From NCBI GenBank assembly GCA_052145775.1, contig JBKQNY010000011.1, positions 1 to 14,245 of the forward strand: a DNA stretch of 14,245 nucleotides. Reading direction: 5' to 3'. Source of the DNA: CAVYPR01 sp052145775. Its GTDB lineage: Bacteria; Actinomycetota; Acidimicrobiia; Acidimicrobiales; RAAP-2. The notes beneath the pieces were generated by a model, which saw only the letters and a list, made by a program, of their open reading frames with translations, was not told the DNA's origin and searched no databases. The number at the start of each line of letters is the position of its first letter. Within the stretch, counting starts at the first letter, position 1. Positions 1 to 6,376 of the stretch are shown here, piece after piece. The position numbers were made by a program, and so were the translations under genes.

Positions 1-110
1 GCCCCCGACCACACCGGCCGGATCCTCGGGGGCATGGCGATGCCCCCCGATTCGCCCAGGGTGGCTGCACCGAGCTCGCCGAGCACGGCGACGATGTCCT
101 TGTGGTCCAT
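1..110 (-). CDS. RraA-like family protein, N-terminal fragment (cut by window edge)
   Basis: This is the first 36 codons of a gene that runs off the left edge. The visible protein begins MDHKDIVAVLGELGAATLGE and continues with SGG, then PRIRPVWSG. This resembles the N-terminus of RraA/HMG-aldolase-like proteins, where a LGxATLxESGG segment precedes the PxIRPVW stretch. Characterised members are metal-dependent aldolases or decarboxylases, or the RNase E regulator RraA. The specific activity cannot be told because the active-site region is missing. The start is well supported: AAGGAG (minus strand, 118-123) lies 7 nt before the ATG. It follows the RidA-family gene by 63 nt on the same strand, so the two probably form an operon. 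Confidence 0.72.
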   Translation of the reverse strand, partial: MDHKDIVAVLGELGAATLGESGGIAMPPRIRPVWSG

Positions 111-173
111 TTCGGGGCTCCTTTTCGAGGGTTGGTCGCCGAGCATCTGTCGGCAGGGTGTGCCGAGCGGGCC

Positions 174-686
174 TCAGTCGCGCACTGCGACGGTAATCTC
201 GATCTCCACGGCGCCGCCACGGGGAAGTGCTGCCACCCCGAGCGCCGAGCGGGTGTGACGACCGGCTTCTCCGAACACCTGGTAGAGGATGGCGCTCGCA
301 CCGTCGATCACGTCGGGCTGGCGGTGGAACTCCGGGGTCGAGGCCACGAATCCGGTGAGCGTAAGCACCCGTTCGATCCGGTCGAGCGTCCCGAGCTCCA
401 CTTCCAACACCGCCAAGGCATTGAGGGCGCAGATCGCCGCCGCCTCGGCACCCTCCTCGACGGTCACCGTGTCGCCGAGGGTCCCGATGCAGGTCAGCTG
501 ACCGTCGATCCGGGGGAGCTGACCCGACGTACGGGCCACCCGGCCGTGCACGACCACCGCGTCGAGTGGATCGTGTGGCGGATGCGGGCCGTGCAGTCGC
601 AACCCGAGCGATTCCAAGCGCGCCCGCACCGTTCCGGAACCGACGGCAGCGTCGCTCGTGTTGACGTTCTCGGCTGGACCGGGCAT
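174..686 (-). CDS. RidA family (YjgF/YER057c/UK114) protein, long form
   Basis: The protein is 170 aa. RidA-family proteins typically hydrolyse reactive enamine/imine intermediates from PLP enzymes, but many subfamilies have other or unknown substrates. Family features seen: a SGQLP segment, AAAICALNALAVLEVELG (the central helix), TGFVAST, and a C-terminal GRHTRSALGVAALP followed by VEIEITVAV. The Arg in TRSALGV matches the position that binds the substrate carboxylate in RidA. The length and the GFVASxPxFxxQPxVxxGAS pattern fit the roughly 150-residue subgroup rather than the 128-residue E. coli form. The ATG at 684-686 has GGAGG about 11 nt upstream; a longer in-frame opening exists but would be antisense to the SDR gene. 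The first 25 or so residues look unconserved, so an internal GTG is possible. It is divergent from the SDR and upstream of the RraA-like gene. Confidence 0.88.
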   Translation of the reverse strand: MPGPAENVNTSDAAVGSGTVRARLESLGLRLHGPHPPHDPLDAVVVHGRVARTSGQLPRIDGQLTCIGTLGDTVTVEEGAEAAAICALNALAVLEVELGTLDRIERVLTLTGFVASTPEFHRQPDVIDGASAILYQVFGEAGRHTRSALGVAALPRGGAVEIEITVAVRD

Positions 687-739
687 CGGGACGGGTACCT
701 CCAGGGACGGGCCGGGCACCTGCCCGGCGGAACGCCGAG

Positions 740-768
740 ATGCTATCGCCGCCGACCCACGGTGTCTG
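740..768 (-). promoter_or_regulatory. Candidate promoter of the ridA-rraA unit
   Basis: Reading the minus strand, CAGACA (763-768) and TAGCAT (740-745) are separated by 17 nt. Each hexamer matches the sigma-70-type consensus at 4 of 6 positions. Transcription would start near 733 and give a leader of about 47 nt before the ridA ATG at 686. Found by eye only. Confidence 0.4.
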
Positions 769-798
769 ACGCCACCGTCAGCCATGCCCCGGTTCGCA

Positions 799-811
799 TA
801 GAGTGACGCGA
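799..811 (+). promoter_or_regulatory. Candidate leaderless promoter of the SDR gene (-10 TAGAGT)
   Basis: TAGAGT (799-804) is followed by exactly 6 nt and then the ATG at 811. This places the predicted transcription start on the A of the start codon. There is no Shine-Dalgarno sequence before this ATG, which agrees with a leaderless message. No convincing -35 hexamer is visible. Confidence 0.45.
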
Positions 812-1713
812 TGGGCTTACTGGATGAACGAGTAGCAGTGGTGACGGGCGCGGGTCGTGGGATCGGCCGAGCCATCGCCATCTGCCTGGCGGCCGAGGGT
901 GCGCGAGTGGTCGTCAACGACATCGGCGTCTCCCTCGGCGGAGAAGGCACCGACGACGACCCGGCGGCGCAGGTGGTGGATGAGATCGTGGGAAGCGGCG
1001 GATCGGCGGTGGCGAGCCGCGACCGGGTCGACGACTTCGACGGTGCCGGGCGGATCATCGGTACCGCGGTGGACACCTTCGGAACAATCGACATCCTGGT
1101 CAACAACGCCGGCATCGTGCGGGATCGGACCCTGGTGAAGCTGGACGAGGCCGACTACGACGCAGTGGTCGCCGTCCACCAGAAGGGCACGTTCAACACC
1201 ACCCGGCACGCCGCTCCGCTGATGAAGGAGGCCGGCTACGGCCGCATCGTGAACATCACGTCGTCGGCGGGCCTGCGGGGGAACTTCGGCCAGACCAACT
1301 ACGGCGCCGCCAAGGCGGCCATGATGGGCATGACCTTCGTCTGGGCCCTCGAGCTCGGCCGCTACGGCATCACCGTCAACGCCGTCTCCCCCTCGGGGTT
1401 CACCCGCATGACCGAGGGCCTCTACCAGGGCGCCGAGCCGCCCGCCGACCAGGACCCCGCCCTCAACGCCCCCCTGGTGGCCTTCCTGGCCTCCGAGGAG
1501 GCCTCCTACGTGAACGGCCAGGTGCTCGGGCGCACCGGCTTCGCCTACACCCTGTTCCAGACGCCCCGCCAGGTGGCGGCCATGTGGCGCGAGGGTGGCT
1601 GGACCCCCCAGCAGGTGGCCGACCACTTCCACGACGTGCTCGGGCAGCACCTCCAGCCGGTGGGCATGCCGTCCCACCCCCTCCTGGGCAAGAAGGAGAA
1701 GGACAAGGCCTAA
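811..1713 (+). CDS. SDR family oxidoreductase, D-3-hydroxyacyl-CoA dehydrogenase-like
   Basis: This 300-aa classical short-chain dehydrogenase has the cofactor motif TGAGRGIG (12-19), NNAG (98-101), and the catalytic set Ser151, Tyr164 and Lys168 (YGAAK). An acidic residue at the end of beta-2 (VVVND) indicates NAD(H) rather than NADP(H). The position of the usual catalytic Asn holds His123 in VHQKGTF. That VHxxGTF form, and the VVVNDxG segment with a long insert before VVDEI, are typical of the dehydrogenase domain of peroxisomal MFE-2 (HSD17B4) and its bacterial relatives, so a 3-hydroxyacyl-CoA substrate is a reasonable inference. After the Rossmann core there is a tail of about 60 residues (245-300) ending in KKEKDKA. 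A perfect GC hairpin follows the stop codon. Confidence 0.92.
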   Translation: MGLLDERVAVVTGAGRGIGRAIAICLAAEGARVVVNDIGVSLGGEGTDDDPAAQVVDEIVGSGGSAVASRDRVDDFDGAGRIIGTAVDTFGTIDILVNNAGIVRDRTLVKLDEADYDAVVAVHQKGTFNTTRHAAPLMKEAGYGRIVNITSSAGLRGNFGQTNYGAAKAAMMGMTFVWALELGRYGITVNAVSPSGFTRMTEGLYQGAEPPADQDPALNAPLVAFLASEEASYVNGQVLGRTGFAYTLFQTPRQVAAMWREGGWTPQQVADHFHDVLGQHLQPVGMPSHPLLGKKEKDKA

Positions 1714-1723
1714 GAGCCGCCTT

Positions 1724-1739
1724 GCGGTGGTGGCACCGC
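1724..1739 (+). terminator. Hairpin after the SDR stop codon
   Basis: GCGGTG (1724-1729) and CACCGC (1734-1739) form a perfect 6-bp stem with a GTGG loop, starting 10 nt after the SDR stop. There is no U tract, so it would be an atypical terminator of the kind common in high-GC actinobacteria. Confidence 0.4.
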
Positions 1740-1769
1740 CGACCGTACCGCTGCGGCGTGCTGGCGCTA

Positions 1770-1795
1770 TCCTTACGTAGATTAGAAAGTAAGGA
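1770..1795 (+). promoter_or_regulatory. Inverted repeat, candidate operator of the AbrB-VapC pair
   Basis: TCCTTAC (1770-1776) and GTAAGGA (1789-1795) are perfect 7-bp inverted arms around a 12-nt AT-richer spacer. The right arm overlaps the AAGGAG ribosome site (1791-1796) of the antitoxin, and the left arm overlaps a possible -10 TATCCT (1768-1773). This is where an autoregulating antitoxin-toxin complex would bind. It could also act in RNA by hiding the ribosome site. Confidence 0.45.
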
Positions 1796-1803
1796 GCACG
1801 AAC

Positions 1804-2052
1804 GTGGACGCGGCAGCGAAGGTGACGTCCAAGGGGCAGGTGACCGTGCCCAAGGCGGTGCGCGAGGCCCTCGGCGTCGAGGAGGGTGACGAGGTCGTCT
1901 TCCGGGTGGAGGGCAACCGGGCCGTTCTCGCCCGGACGCCTCACTTCCTGGATCCGGCCGGGTCGATCCGGGTGCCGGCGACCAAGCGAAACGTGGCCTG
2001 GGACGAGGTGCTTCGACGGACGAGAGATGATCGAGCCCCAGCTCGACGGTGA
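1804..2052 (+). CDS. vapB: AbrB/MazE/SpoVT-type antitoxin of a type II toxin-antitoxin pair
   Basis: This 82-aa protein starts at GTG 1804, with AAGGAG 7 nt upstream. Residues 6-44 form a typical swapped-hairpin AbrB DNA-binding domain: KVTSKGQVTVPKAVREALG, then an acidic EEGDEVVF stretch and VEGNRAVL. The C-terminal part (about 45-82), ending in a basic RRTRDDRAPARR tail, would be the flexible segment that blocks the PIN toxin. Its TGA overlaps the GTG of the toxin in a GTGA tetramer, so the two are translationally coupled. Family antitoxins repress their own promoter, and an inverted repeat lies just upstream. The symbol is given by gene-pair logic, not by match to a named locus. Confidence 0.88.
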   Translation: MDAAAKVTSKGQVTVPKAVREALGVEEGDEVVFRVEGNRAVLARTPHFLDPAGSIRVPATKRNVAWDEVLRRTRDDRAPARR

Positions 2053-2450
2053 GCGCGTTCGTCGACACGAACATCTTGGTTCGCCACCTGACGGGCGACC
2101 CGCCGGACATGGGGCAGCGGGCCACGACCTGCCTCGCGACCGAGCGCGGGCTTCTGCTGGCCGACCTGGTCGTGGCCGAAACGGTCCACGTCCTGGAGTC
2201 GTTCTATGAGGCGCCCCGTCGTCAGGTAGCCGAGACGATGCGGTCGTTGCTCGCTCACGACCCCATCGTCTGCGTCGATCCCGCACTCCTGTACCGCGCC
2301 GTCGAGCTCTACGAGGTCGATCACCTCGACTTCGGCGAGGCCTATCTCGTTGCCTGCGCCGAGTCCACCGAGATCCGCTGCGTGGCGTCCTTCGACCAGG
2401 CCCTCGATCGCATCGACGCCGTGCAACGTGTGGAGCCGCCACGGCCCTGA
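2049..2450 (+). CDS. vapC: PIN-domain toxin, VapC family (partner of AbrB-type antitoxin)
   Basis: The 133-aa protein has the PIN nuclease layout: Asp6 in FVDTNIL, Glu44 in DLVVAETVHVLE, the helix LDFGEAYLVACAE with Asp94 and Glu97, and Asp116 in VASFDQAL. In most VapC proteins the third acidic residue sits in an F-x-D-A context, so here Glu97 of FGEA probably takes that role. VapC toxins are Mg-dependent RNases that cut tRNA or rRNA; the target cannot be read from sequence. The GTG start overlaps the antitoxin stop by 4 nt. A strong hairpin directly follows the stop and closes the operon. Confidence 0.9.
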   Translation: MSAFVDTNILVRHLTGDPPDMGQRATTCLATERGLLLADLVVAETVHVLESFYEAPRRQVAETMRSLLAHDPIVCVDPALLYRAVELYEVDHLDFGEAYLVACAESTEIRCVASFDQALDRIDAVQRVEPPRP

Positions 2451-2453
2451 ACT

Positions 2454-2474
2454 GCGGCCCAGCACTTGGGCCGC
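2454..2474 (+). terminator. Strong hairpin directly after the vapC stop
   Basis: GCGGCCCA (2454-2461) and TGGGCCGC (2467-2474) form a perfect 8-bp stem with a 5-nt loop, beginning 4 nt after the TGA. There is no U tract. Its position makes it the likely end of the toxin-antitoxin message. Confidence 0.55.
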
Positions 2475-2716
2475 GCCCCACCCACTCCAAGAGCATCGCC
2501 CTCGGACCGGGCCCCACACCCGCCGGGCACGGGCCCAGCGGGGACCGAGACCCGCCCGGCGAGCCGCCGATTCCCGCTGCGGCCTGCGAGGCCCCAGGCA
2601 GGACGGGCCCCCCGATCGGAGCGATTGGCCGAGCGTACCAACGGGGCTAGGGTCGAGTTTGGCCGGCAACCGCCCGGCGCCGGGGCGTCGCCCCGCAGCA
2701 CTCGGAGGCAGGGCTG
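2475..2716 (+). promoter_or_regulatory. Intergenic region with candidate promoter and leader of the aldehyde dehydrogenase
   Basis: I see no gene in this 242-bp gap. TTGGCC (2625-2630) and TAGGGT (2648-2653) are 17 nt apart and form a plausible promoter, with transcription starting near 2660 and a leader of about 57 nt. The leader holds a small perfect hairpin, CGGGGC/GCCCCG (2681-2695, 3-nt loop), before the ribosome site GGAGG at 2704-2708. Further upstream GCCGGGC (2522-2528) and GCCCGGC (2554-2560) form a second inverted repeat with a 25-nt loop of unknown role. Confidence 0.4.
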
Positions 2717-4135
2717 ATGGAAATCCGGGACAAGATCTACATCGGGGGAGCCTGGGTCCCCTCGGCCGGGGCCGGCGTCCACGAGGTCATCGATTCGAAC
2801 ACCGAGGAGGTGATCGGGAAGATCCCCGAGGGAACGGCCGACGACGTGGAGCGTGCGGTGGCCGCCGCCGCCGAGGCCTTCCCCGCCTGGGCGGCCACCC
2901 CGCTCGAGGAGCGGGCCAAGCTGCTCGACCGCATCGGCGAGGGGCTGATGGCGAAGAAGGACGAGCTGGCCGCCACCATCTCGCGCGAGGTGGGGATGCC
3001 GATCTCTTTGTCGGCGGCCGTCCAGGTGGGGCTGCCGGCCGGGGCCTTCGGTGACGCCGCCCAGGCGGCGCGGACCATGGAGTGGGAGGAGGAGCTGGGC
3101 AACTCGCTGGTGGTGCGCGAGCCCATCGGGGTCGTCGGCGCCATCACCCCGTGGAACTACCCCCTCTACCAGATCGCCCTCAAGGTGGCCCCGGCCATGG
3201 CCGTCGGCTGCACGGTCGTGCTCAAGCCCAGCGAGGTGGCGCCGCTCAACGCCTTCGCCCTGGCCGACGTGATCGACGAGGTGGGGCTGCCGCCGGGGGT
3301 CTTCAACCTGGTGTCGGGACCCGGGGTCATCGTGGGCGAGGCCATCGCCTCGCACCCCAAGGTCGACATGGTCTCGTTCACCGGCTCCACCCGGGCCGGC
3401 CGGCGGGTCATGGAGCTGGCCTCGCAGACGGTGAAGAAGGTGGCCCTCGAGCTCGGCGGCAAGTCCGCCAACGTCCTGTTGGAGGACGCCGACCTCGACG
3501 CGGCGATCCCCGCCGGCATCTTCGGCTGCTACATCAACTCGGGCCAGACCTGCTCGGCCCTCACCCGCATGGTGGTCCCCCGCTCCCGGCTGGCCGAGGT
3601 GGAGGAGAAGGCGGCAGCGGCGGCGGCGGGCTTCCCCCCGGGCGACGCCTTCGCCCCGGGCACGATGCTCGGGCCCCTCGTCTCGGCCGCCCAGCGCGAC
3701 CGGGTGCGCGCCTACATCCAGAAGGGCATCGACGAGGGTGCCAAGCTGGTGGCCGGCGGGACCGAGCCGCCCGAGGGGTTGGAGAAGGGGTACTTCGTGC
3801 GCCCGACCGTCTTCTCGGAGGTCACCACGGACATGACCATCGCCCAGGAGGAGATCTTCGGCCCGGTCCTCTCCATCCTCCCCTACGACACCGAGGAGGA
3901 GGCGGTCCGCATCGCCAACGACTCCGTCTACGGCCTGGCCGGAGCGGTGTGGTCGGCCGACCAGGCCCACGCCGAGTCGGTGGCCCGCCAGATGCGCACC
4001 GGCCAGGTCGACGTCAACGGCGGACGGTTCAACACCTCGGCGCCGTTCGGCGGCTACAAGCAGTCGGGCGTGGGCCGCGAGCGCGGGCGCTACGGGCTCG
4101 AGGAGTTCCTGCAGGTCAAGGCGATCCAGCGCTGA
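2717..4135 (+). CDS. Aldehyde dehydrogenase family protein (NAD(P)-dependent)
   Basis: The protein is 472 aa, the normal length for the ALDH superfamily. All catalytic landmarks are present: Asn147 in TPWNYPL (oxyanion hole), Lys170 in VLKPSE (cofactor), the GSTRAG turn (223-228), Glu245 in LELGGKS (general base), the nucleophile Cys279 in SGQTCSA, Glu379 in EEIFGPV (ribose binding), and FGGYKQSGVGRE near the C-terminus. It oxidises an aldehyde to the acid (or acts on a semialdehyde); the substrate is not readable. GGAGG lies 8 nt before the ATG. It has its own candidate promoter and ends at a palindromic hairpin, so it seems to be monocistronic. The C-terminal GRERGRYGLEEFLQVK is shared with general aldehyde dehydrogenases rather than CoA-acylating ones. 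Confidence 0.95.
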   Translation: MEIRDKIYIGGAWVPSAGAGVHEVIDSNTEEVIGKIPEGTADDVERAVAAAAEAFPAWAATPLEERAKLLDRIGEGLMAKKDELAATISREVGMPISLSAAVQVGLPAGAFGDAAQAARTMEWEEELGNSLVVREPIGVVGAITPWNYPLYQIALKVAPAMAVGCTVVLKPSEVAPLNAFALADVIDEVGLPPGVFNLVSGPGVIVGEAIASHPKVDMVSFTGSTRAGRRVMELASQTVKKVALELGGKSANVLLEDADLDAAIPAGIFGCYINSGQTCSALTRMVVPRSRLAEVEEKAAAAAAGFPPGDAFAPGTMLGPLVSAAQRDRVRAYIQKGIDEGAKLVAGGTEPPEGLEKGYFVRPTVFSEVTTDMTIAQEEIFGPVLSILPYDTEEEAVRIANDSVYGLAGAVWSADQAHAESVARQMRTGQVDVNGGRFNTSAPFGGYKQSGVGRERGRYGLEEFLQVKAIQR

Positions 4136-4137
4136 CG

Positions 4138-4155
4138 CGCCCCGCCGGCGGGGCG
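4138..4155. terminator. Perfect palindrome between convergent genes, candidate bidirectional terminator
   Basis: CGCCCCGCC (4138-4146) and GGCGGGGCG (4147-4155) form an 18-bp perfect palindrome, 3 nt after the ALDH stop. The convergent PIN-toxin gene ends at 4179. The symmetry would serve both strands, although neither side has a U tract. Confidence 0.45.
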
Positions 4156-4178
4156 TGGCGGGCGGGCGGTCGTCGGCC

Positions 4179-4559
4179 TCACACCGCCACGATGTCGACC
4201 AGCGCCTCGAGTCCGGCCAGTGCTGTCGGGTTGCGGGTGGCCAGGGATGCGTCGTTGGCCACGGCGGTGGCGGCGATCAGAAGGTCCATGCTCCGTGACC
4301 TGGGTTGTCTTCCCCGGACGACGAGGGCCGCGGCGAGTCGACCGTAGGCTGCGGACACCGCGGCGTCGACGGGAAGCGGCTCGAACTCCCTCTCGAGCGC
4401 CACAAGACGGCCCAGGCGTGCCGCCCGTTCGTCCTCGTCCCGGGCGACGAGCACGCCGAAGTGGAGCTGGGCGAGGGACACCGCGCTGATGGCCACTTCG
4501 TCACCGAGGTCGCCCGGCGGCGGCCCGATGACCACCGACGTGTCGAGGACGACCTTCAC
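4179..4559 (-). CDS. vapC: PIN-domain toxin, VapC family (partner of Phd-type antitoxin)
   Basis: This 126-aa PIN protein starts at GTG 4559, overlapping the antitoxin TGA by 4 nt (GTGA). Visible features are Asp6 in VVLDTSVV, the segment ISAVSLAQLHFGVL, Asp92 in SMDLLIAATAVA, and LATRNPTAL with Asn110 in the usual Asp/Asn position. The second segment is unusual: this subgroup normally reads LAELHFG, with a metal-binding Glu, but here residue 31 is Gln. That change could weaken or abolish nuclease activity, or a neighbouring acid may substitute. The rest of the protein is full length and intact, ending with the typical LAGLEALVDIVAV. It closes the gene group against the convergent ALDH. Confidence 0.88.
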   Translation of the reverse strand: MKVVLDTSVVIGPPPGDLGDEVAISAVSLAQLHFGVLVARDEDERAARLGRLVALEREFEPLPVDAAVSAAYGRLAAALVVRGRQPRSRSMDLLIAATAVANDASLATRNPTALAGLEALVDIVAV

Positions 4560-4816
4560 CCACCGCTCCAGGGGTCGCCCGGTCCCCCACCGAAGGCAGC
4601 AAGGTCCTCCCGCCACAGCTTCTCGTCGACCGGCGGTCCGGCGAACAGGCCGGCGACGTCGCCGGATCGGCGCCAGGGGCTGCGTCCGACGGGCACCAGC
4701 CGCGCCGCGGCTCGACCGTTCACCGTGACCGTCACCGTGTCGCCCGACTGGGCGCGGCGGACGAGGTCGCTCGCCTGTTGGCGCAGCTCCCGGAGACCGA
4801 CGGTCTGCCTGCTCAC
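4556..4816 (-). CDS. Phd/YefM-type antitoxin
   Basis: This 86-aa protein begins (as Met) SRQTVGLRELRQQASDLVRR, then AQSGDTVTVTVNGRAAARLVPVG. That is the classic Phd/YefM DNA-binding fold: a start strand, the LRxxxSxLVRR helix, and a beta-hairpin with NGRxxARLVP. The C-terminal half (about 46-86), rich in Trp, Asp and Gly, would wrap the toxin. The GTG start at 4816 is chosen because TACACT lies exactly 6 nt upstream and an operator-like palindrome covers it. A longer in-frame start (Met six codons upstream) would run through the promoter. It is coupled to the PIN toxin by a GTGA overlap. It lies downstream of the beta-propeller gene on the same strand but has its own promoter. Confidence 0.88.
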   Translation of the reverse strand: MSRQTVGLRELRQQASDLVRRAQSGDTVTVTVNGRAAARLVPVGRSPWRRSGDVAGLFAGPPVDEKLWREDLAAFGGGPGDPWSGG

Positions 4817-4822
4817 GGCCCG

Positions 4823-4842
4823 AGTGTAGCACATGTGCACAC
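4823..4842 (-). promoter_or_regulatory. Extended -10 promoter overlapping a palindromic operator, Phd-VapC pair
   Basis: On the minus strand TGCTACACT is an extended -10 (TGN-TANNNT), with TACACT at 4823-4828 exactly 6 nt before the GTG, so the mRNA would be leaderless. The box overlaps the perfect 10-bp palindrome GCACATGTGC (4829-4838), flanked by GTGT (4824-4827) and ACAC (4839-4842), which pair with one bulged base. This fits autorepression by the antitoxin-toxin complex. No -35 match is visible. Confidence 0.55.
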
Positions 4843-4863
4843 CGGACTCCGGCGGCACCCCGC

Positions 4864-6327
4864 TTACGCCGAGGAGGGTGCCGGTGTCGGCGGTCCGGGC
4901 CGCCCGGCCGAGCCGGAAAAGCCGGAGAGGCTGGTGCTGCCGGGGACGAGCAGCAGGCGGTCGCCCACCGACGGCGTCGGGAAGTGGTTCTGGGGTTGAG
5001 CCACCGAGAGGCTGACGGCACTGCGGCCGTTCTGCGGCTCCAGGCCGTAGAGGGAGCCGCCGCCCATGGCCCAGACCAGGCCGCCGGCCACCACAGGCGG
5101 GTCGGAGGCCCCTGAGGTGGTCTGCCACAGCTCGGTGAGCGACGGCGGCGAGGCGGACACCCGCACCGCCACCAGGCCGGCCTGGCACGGGAGGTAGACG
5201 ACGCTCCCCGTCACGGCGACCCCGCCGTCGACGTCGGCGCCGGTGCACAGGTCGAGCTCGGCTTGCTGGCCGCCGATGCCGCCGAGGTGCGGGCCGCTCA
5301 ACAGAAAGGCCGTCTGGGACTTGCCGGCCTGGACCACCGAGCCCCCGACCAGGGCCGGGGGGGCCGAACCCAGGTCGCGATCGTTGGCGTTGTCGGCCCG
5401 CCAGCCGGTGGGGGCGAAGTACTGGAGGAGGGAGAGTGCGGGCGAGAGCTCGAGCACGCTGTCGCTGTCGTCGTAAGGCGATGTTGTCTCGACGACCGAG
5501 CCGTTGCCGACCGACAGCCAGAGGTCGCCCGCCGCGTCGACCTCCGGGGCGGCGCCGCCCATCCAGACCGCCCCCTGGTCGTCCCCGGCCGCCGCGTCGA
5601 CCTCGAAGTAGGTGGGCGTCCCCCCGGCCACCGGGACCGCCTCCACCCAGCCGTGGTAGGTGGAGCAGTCGCCGTCGTTCCCCCCGAAGCCGAACACCAC
5701 CTCGTGGCCGTCGAGGGCCATCCCGGTCCGCTGGAGCTGGGCCGAGGTGTCGGACCCCGGCGGGTCGGCGTGCTGGCGCAGCACCACCGCTCCCGTGTAC
5801 ATGTTGAGGCCGACGACCTCGTGGACGGGCGCCCCGTCGACCTCCTCGTCGGCCACCACGTAGATCTCGGCCCGCGCCGCGTCGAGCACCGGGGTCCCGG
5901 TGATCCCGACCGTCGGGGTGATGTCGCCGCAGGGGAGGGTCGACGAGGGCACCGGCGTGGCCAGGTGGGTCCGCCAGAGCACCGACCCGGTCATGGCCGA
6001 CAGGGCGTAGACCGAGTCGTCCTCGGTGGCCACGAAGACCCGCCCGGTGGCCTCGAGCGGCTCGCCGTAGAGCTGGCCGTCGAGGGAGGGCGACGTCCAG
6101 TCCCGTCGGGCGTGGAGGAACGACGGGCCGGCCGCGTCGCCCGTCCCGGCCGGGGAGCCGTGGTAGACGGTCCAGGCGGGCCCGCTCGAGGCCGTCGTCG
6201 GCCGGTGGGCCGCCCCGGCCGGTGCGGCCGTGGCGCCGACCAGCGCGCCGGCCGCCACCATGACAAGCAGGAGGGGAGCCCGCCGGCGGCTCGCCCCGCC
6301 CATCCGCCGCGGCCCGGACCACCCCAC
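4864..6327 (-). CDS. Secreted PQQ-like beta-propeller repeat protein
   Basis: The 487-aa protein has an N-terminal signal peptide: a basic stretch (MGGASRRRAP, 9-18), a hydrophobic core LLLVMVAAGALVGATAA, and a likely AGA-A cleavage site near residue 40. The mature part repeats the PQQ/quinoprotein blade theme, for example DSVYALSAMTGSVLWRTHL (104-122), EIYVVADEEV, VVGLNMYTGAVVLR, GSVVYLPCQAGLVAVRV and LVWAMGGGSLYGLEPQNG. Four cysteines (133, 221, 361, 381) could form two disulfides outside the cell. Most such proteins do not bind PQQ, and I see no dehydrogenase active site, so binding or scaffolding is likelier than catalysis. The C-terminus is Pro/Ser-rich. GTG 6327 is preferred because TAGGGT lies exactly 6 nt upstream; ATG 6303 is the alternative and lacks a ribosome site. 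Confidence 0.85.
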   Translation of the reverse strand: MGWSGPRRMGGASRRRAPLLLVMVAAGALVGATAAPAGAAHRPTTASSGPAWTVYHGSPAGTGDAAGPSFLHARRDWTSPSLDGQLYGEPLEATGRVFVATEDDSVYALSAMTGSVLWRTHLATPVPSSTLPCGDITPTVGITGTPVLDAARAEIYVVADEEVDGAPVHEVVGLNMYTGAVVLRQHADPPGSDTSAQLQRTGMALDGHEVVFGFGGNDGDCSTYHGWVEAVPVAGGTPTYFEVDAAAGDDQGAVWMGGAAPEVDAAGDLWLSVGNGSVVETTSPYDDSDSVLELSPALSLLQYFAPTGWRADNANDRDLGSAPPALVGGSVVQAGKSQTAFLLSGPHLGGIGGQQAELDLCTGADVDGGVAVTGSVVYLPCQAGLVAVRVSASPPSLTELWQTTSGASDPPVVAGGLVWAMGGGSLYGLEPQNGRSAVSLSVAQPQNHFPTPSVGDRLLLVPGSTSLSGFSGSAGRPGPPTPAPSSA

Positions 6328-6339
6328 CCCCCCACCCTA
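6325..6339 (-). promoter_or_regulatory. Candidate leaderless promoter of the beta-propeller gene (-10 TAGGGT)
   Basis: TAGGGT (6334-6339, minus strand) is followed by six G residues and then GTG at 6327. This is the leaderless spacing seen at three other genes here. No clear -35 is present. Confidence 0.4.
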
Positions 6340-6363
6340 GGGCTCTCCCGGGTGGCAAAGCCG

Positions 6364-6375
6364 GTCGCCGGCGAC
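6364..6375 (-). terminator. Palindrome directly after the monooxygenase stop
   Basis: GTCGCCGGCGAC is a perfect 12-bp palindrome beginning 1 nt after the stop of the flavin monooxygenase. It may form a short hairpin at the 3' end of that message, but the stem is minimal and has no U tract. Confidence 0.25.
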
Positions 6376-6376
6376 T

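Noticed and set aside
687..1115. Longer in-frame extension of the RidA gene upstream to 1115
   Set aside because: This part is antisense to the well-supported SDR gene and has low-complexity Ser/Thr/Arg composition; the RidA domain starts after 686.
2342..3970. Long minus-strand ORF opposite the aldehyde dehydrogenase
   Set aside because: It is Gly/Arg/His-rich with no domain and lies over the ALDH coding strand, as is usual for high-GC antisense frames.
4864..6327. PQQ-dependent alcohol dehydrogenase
   Set aside because: The protein has propeller repeats but is shorter than these enzymes, and I see neither the vicinal-cysteine motif nor a haem-binding CxxCH.
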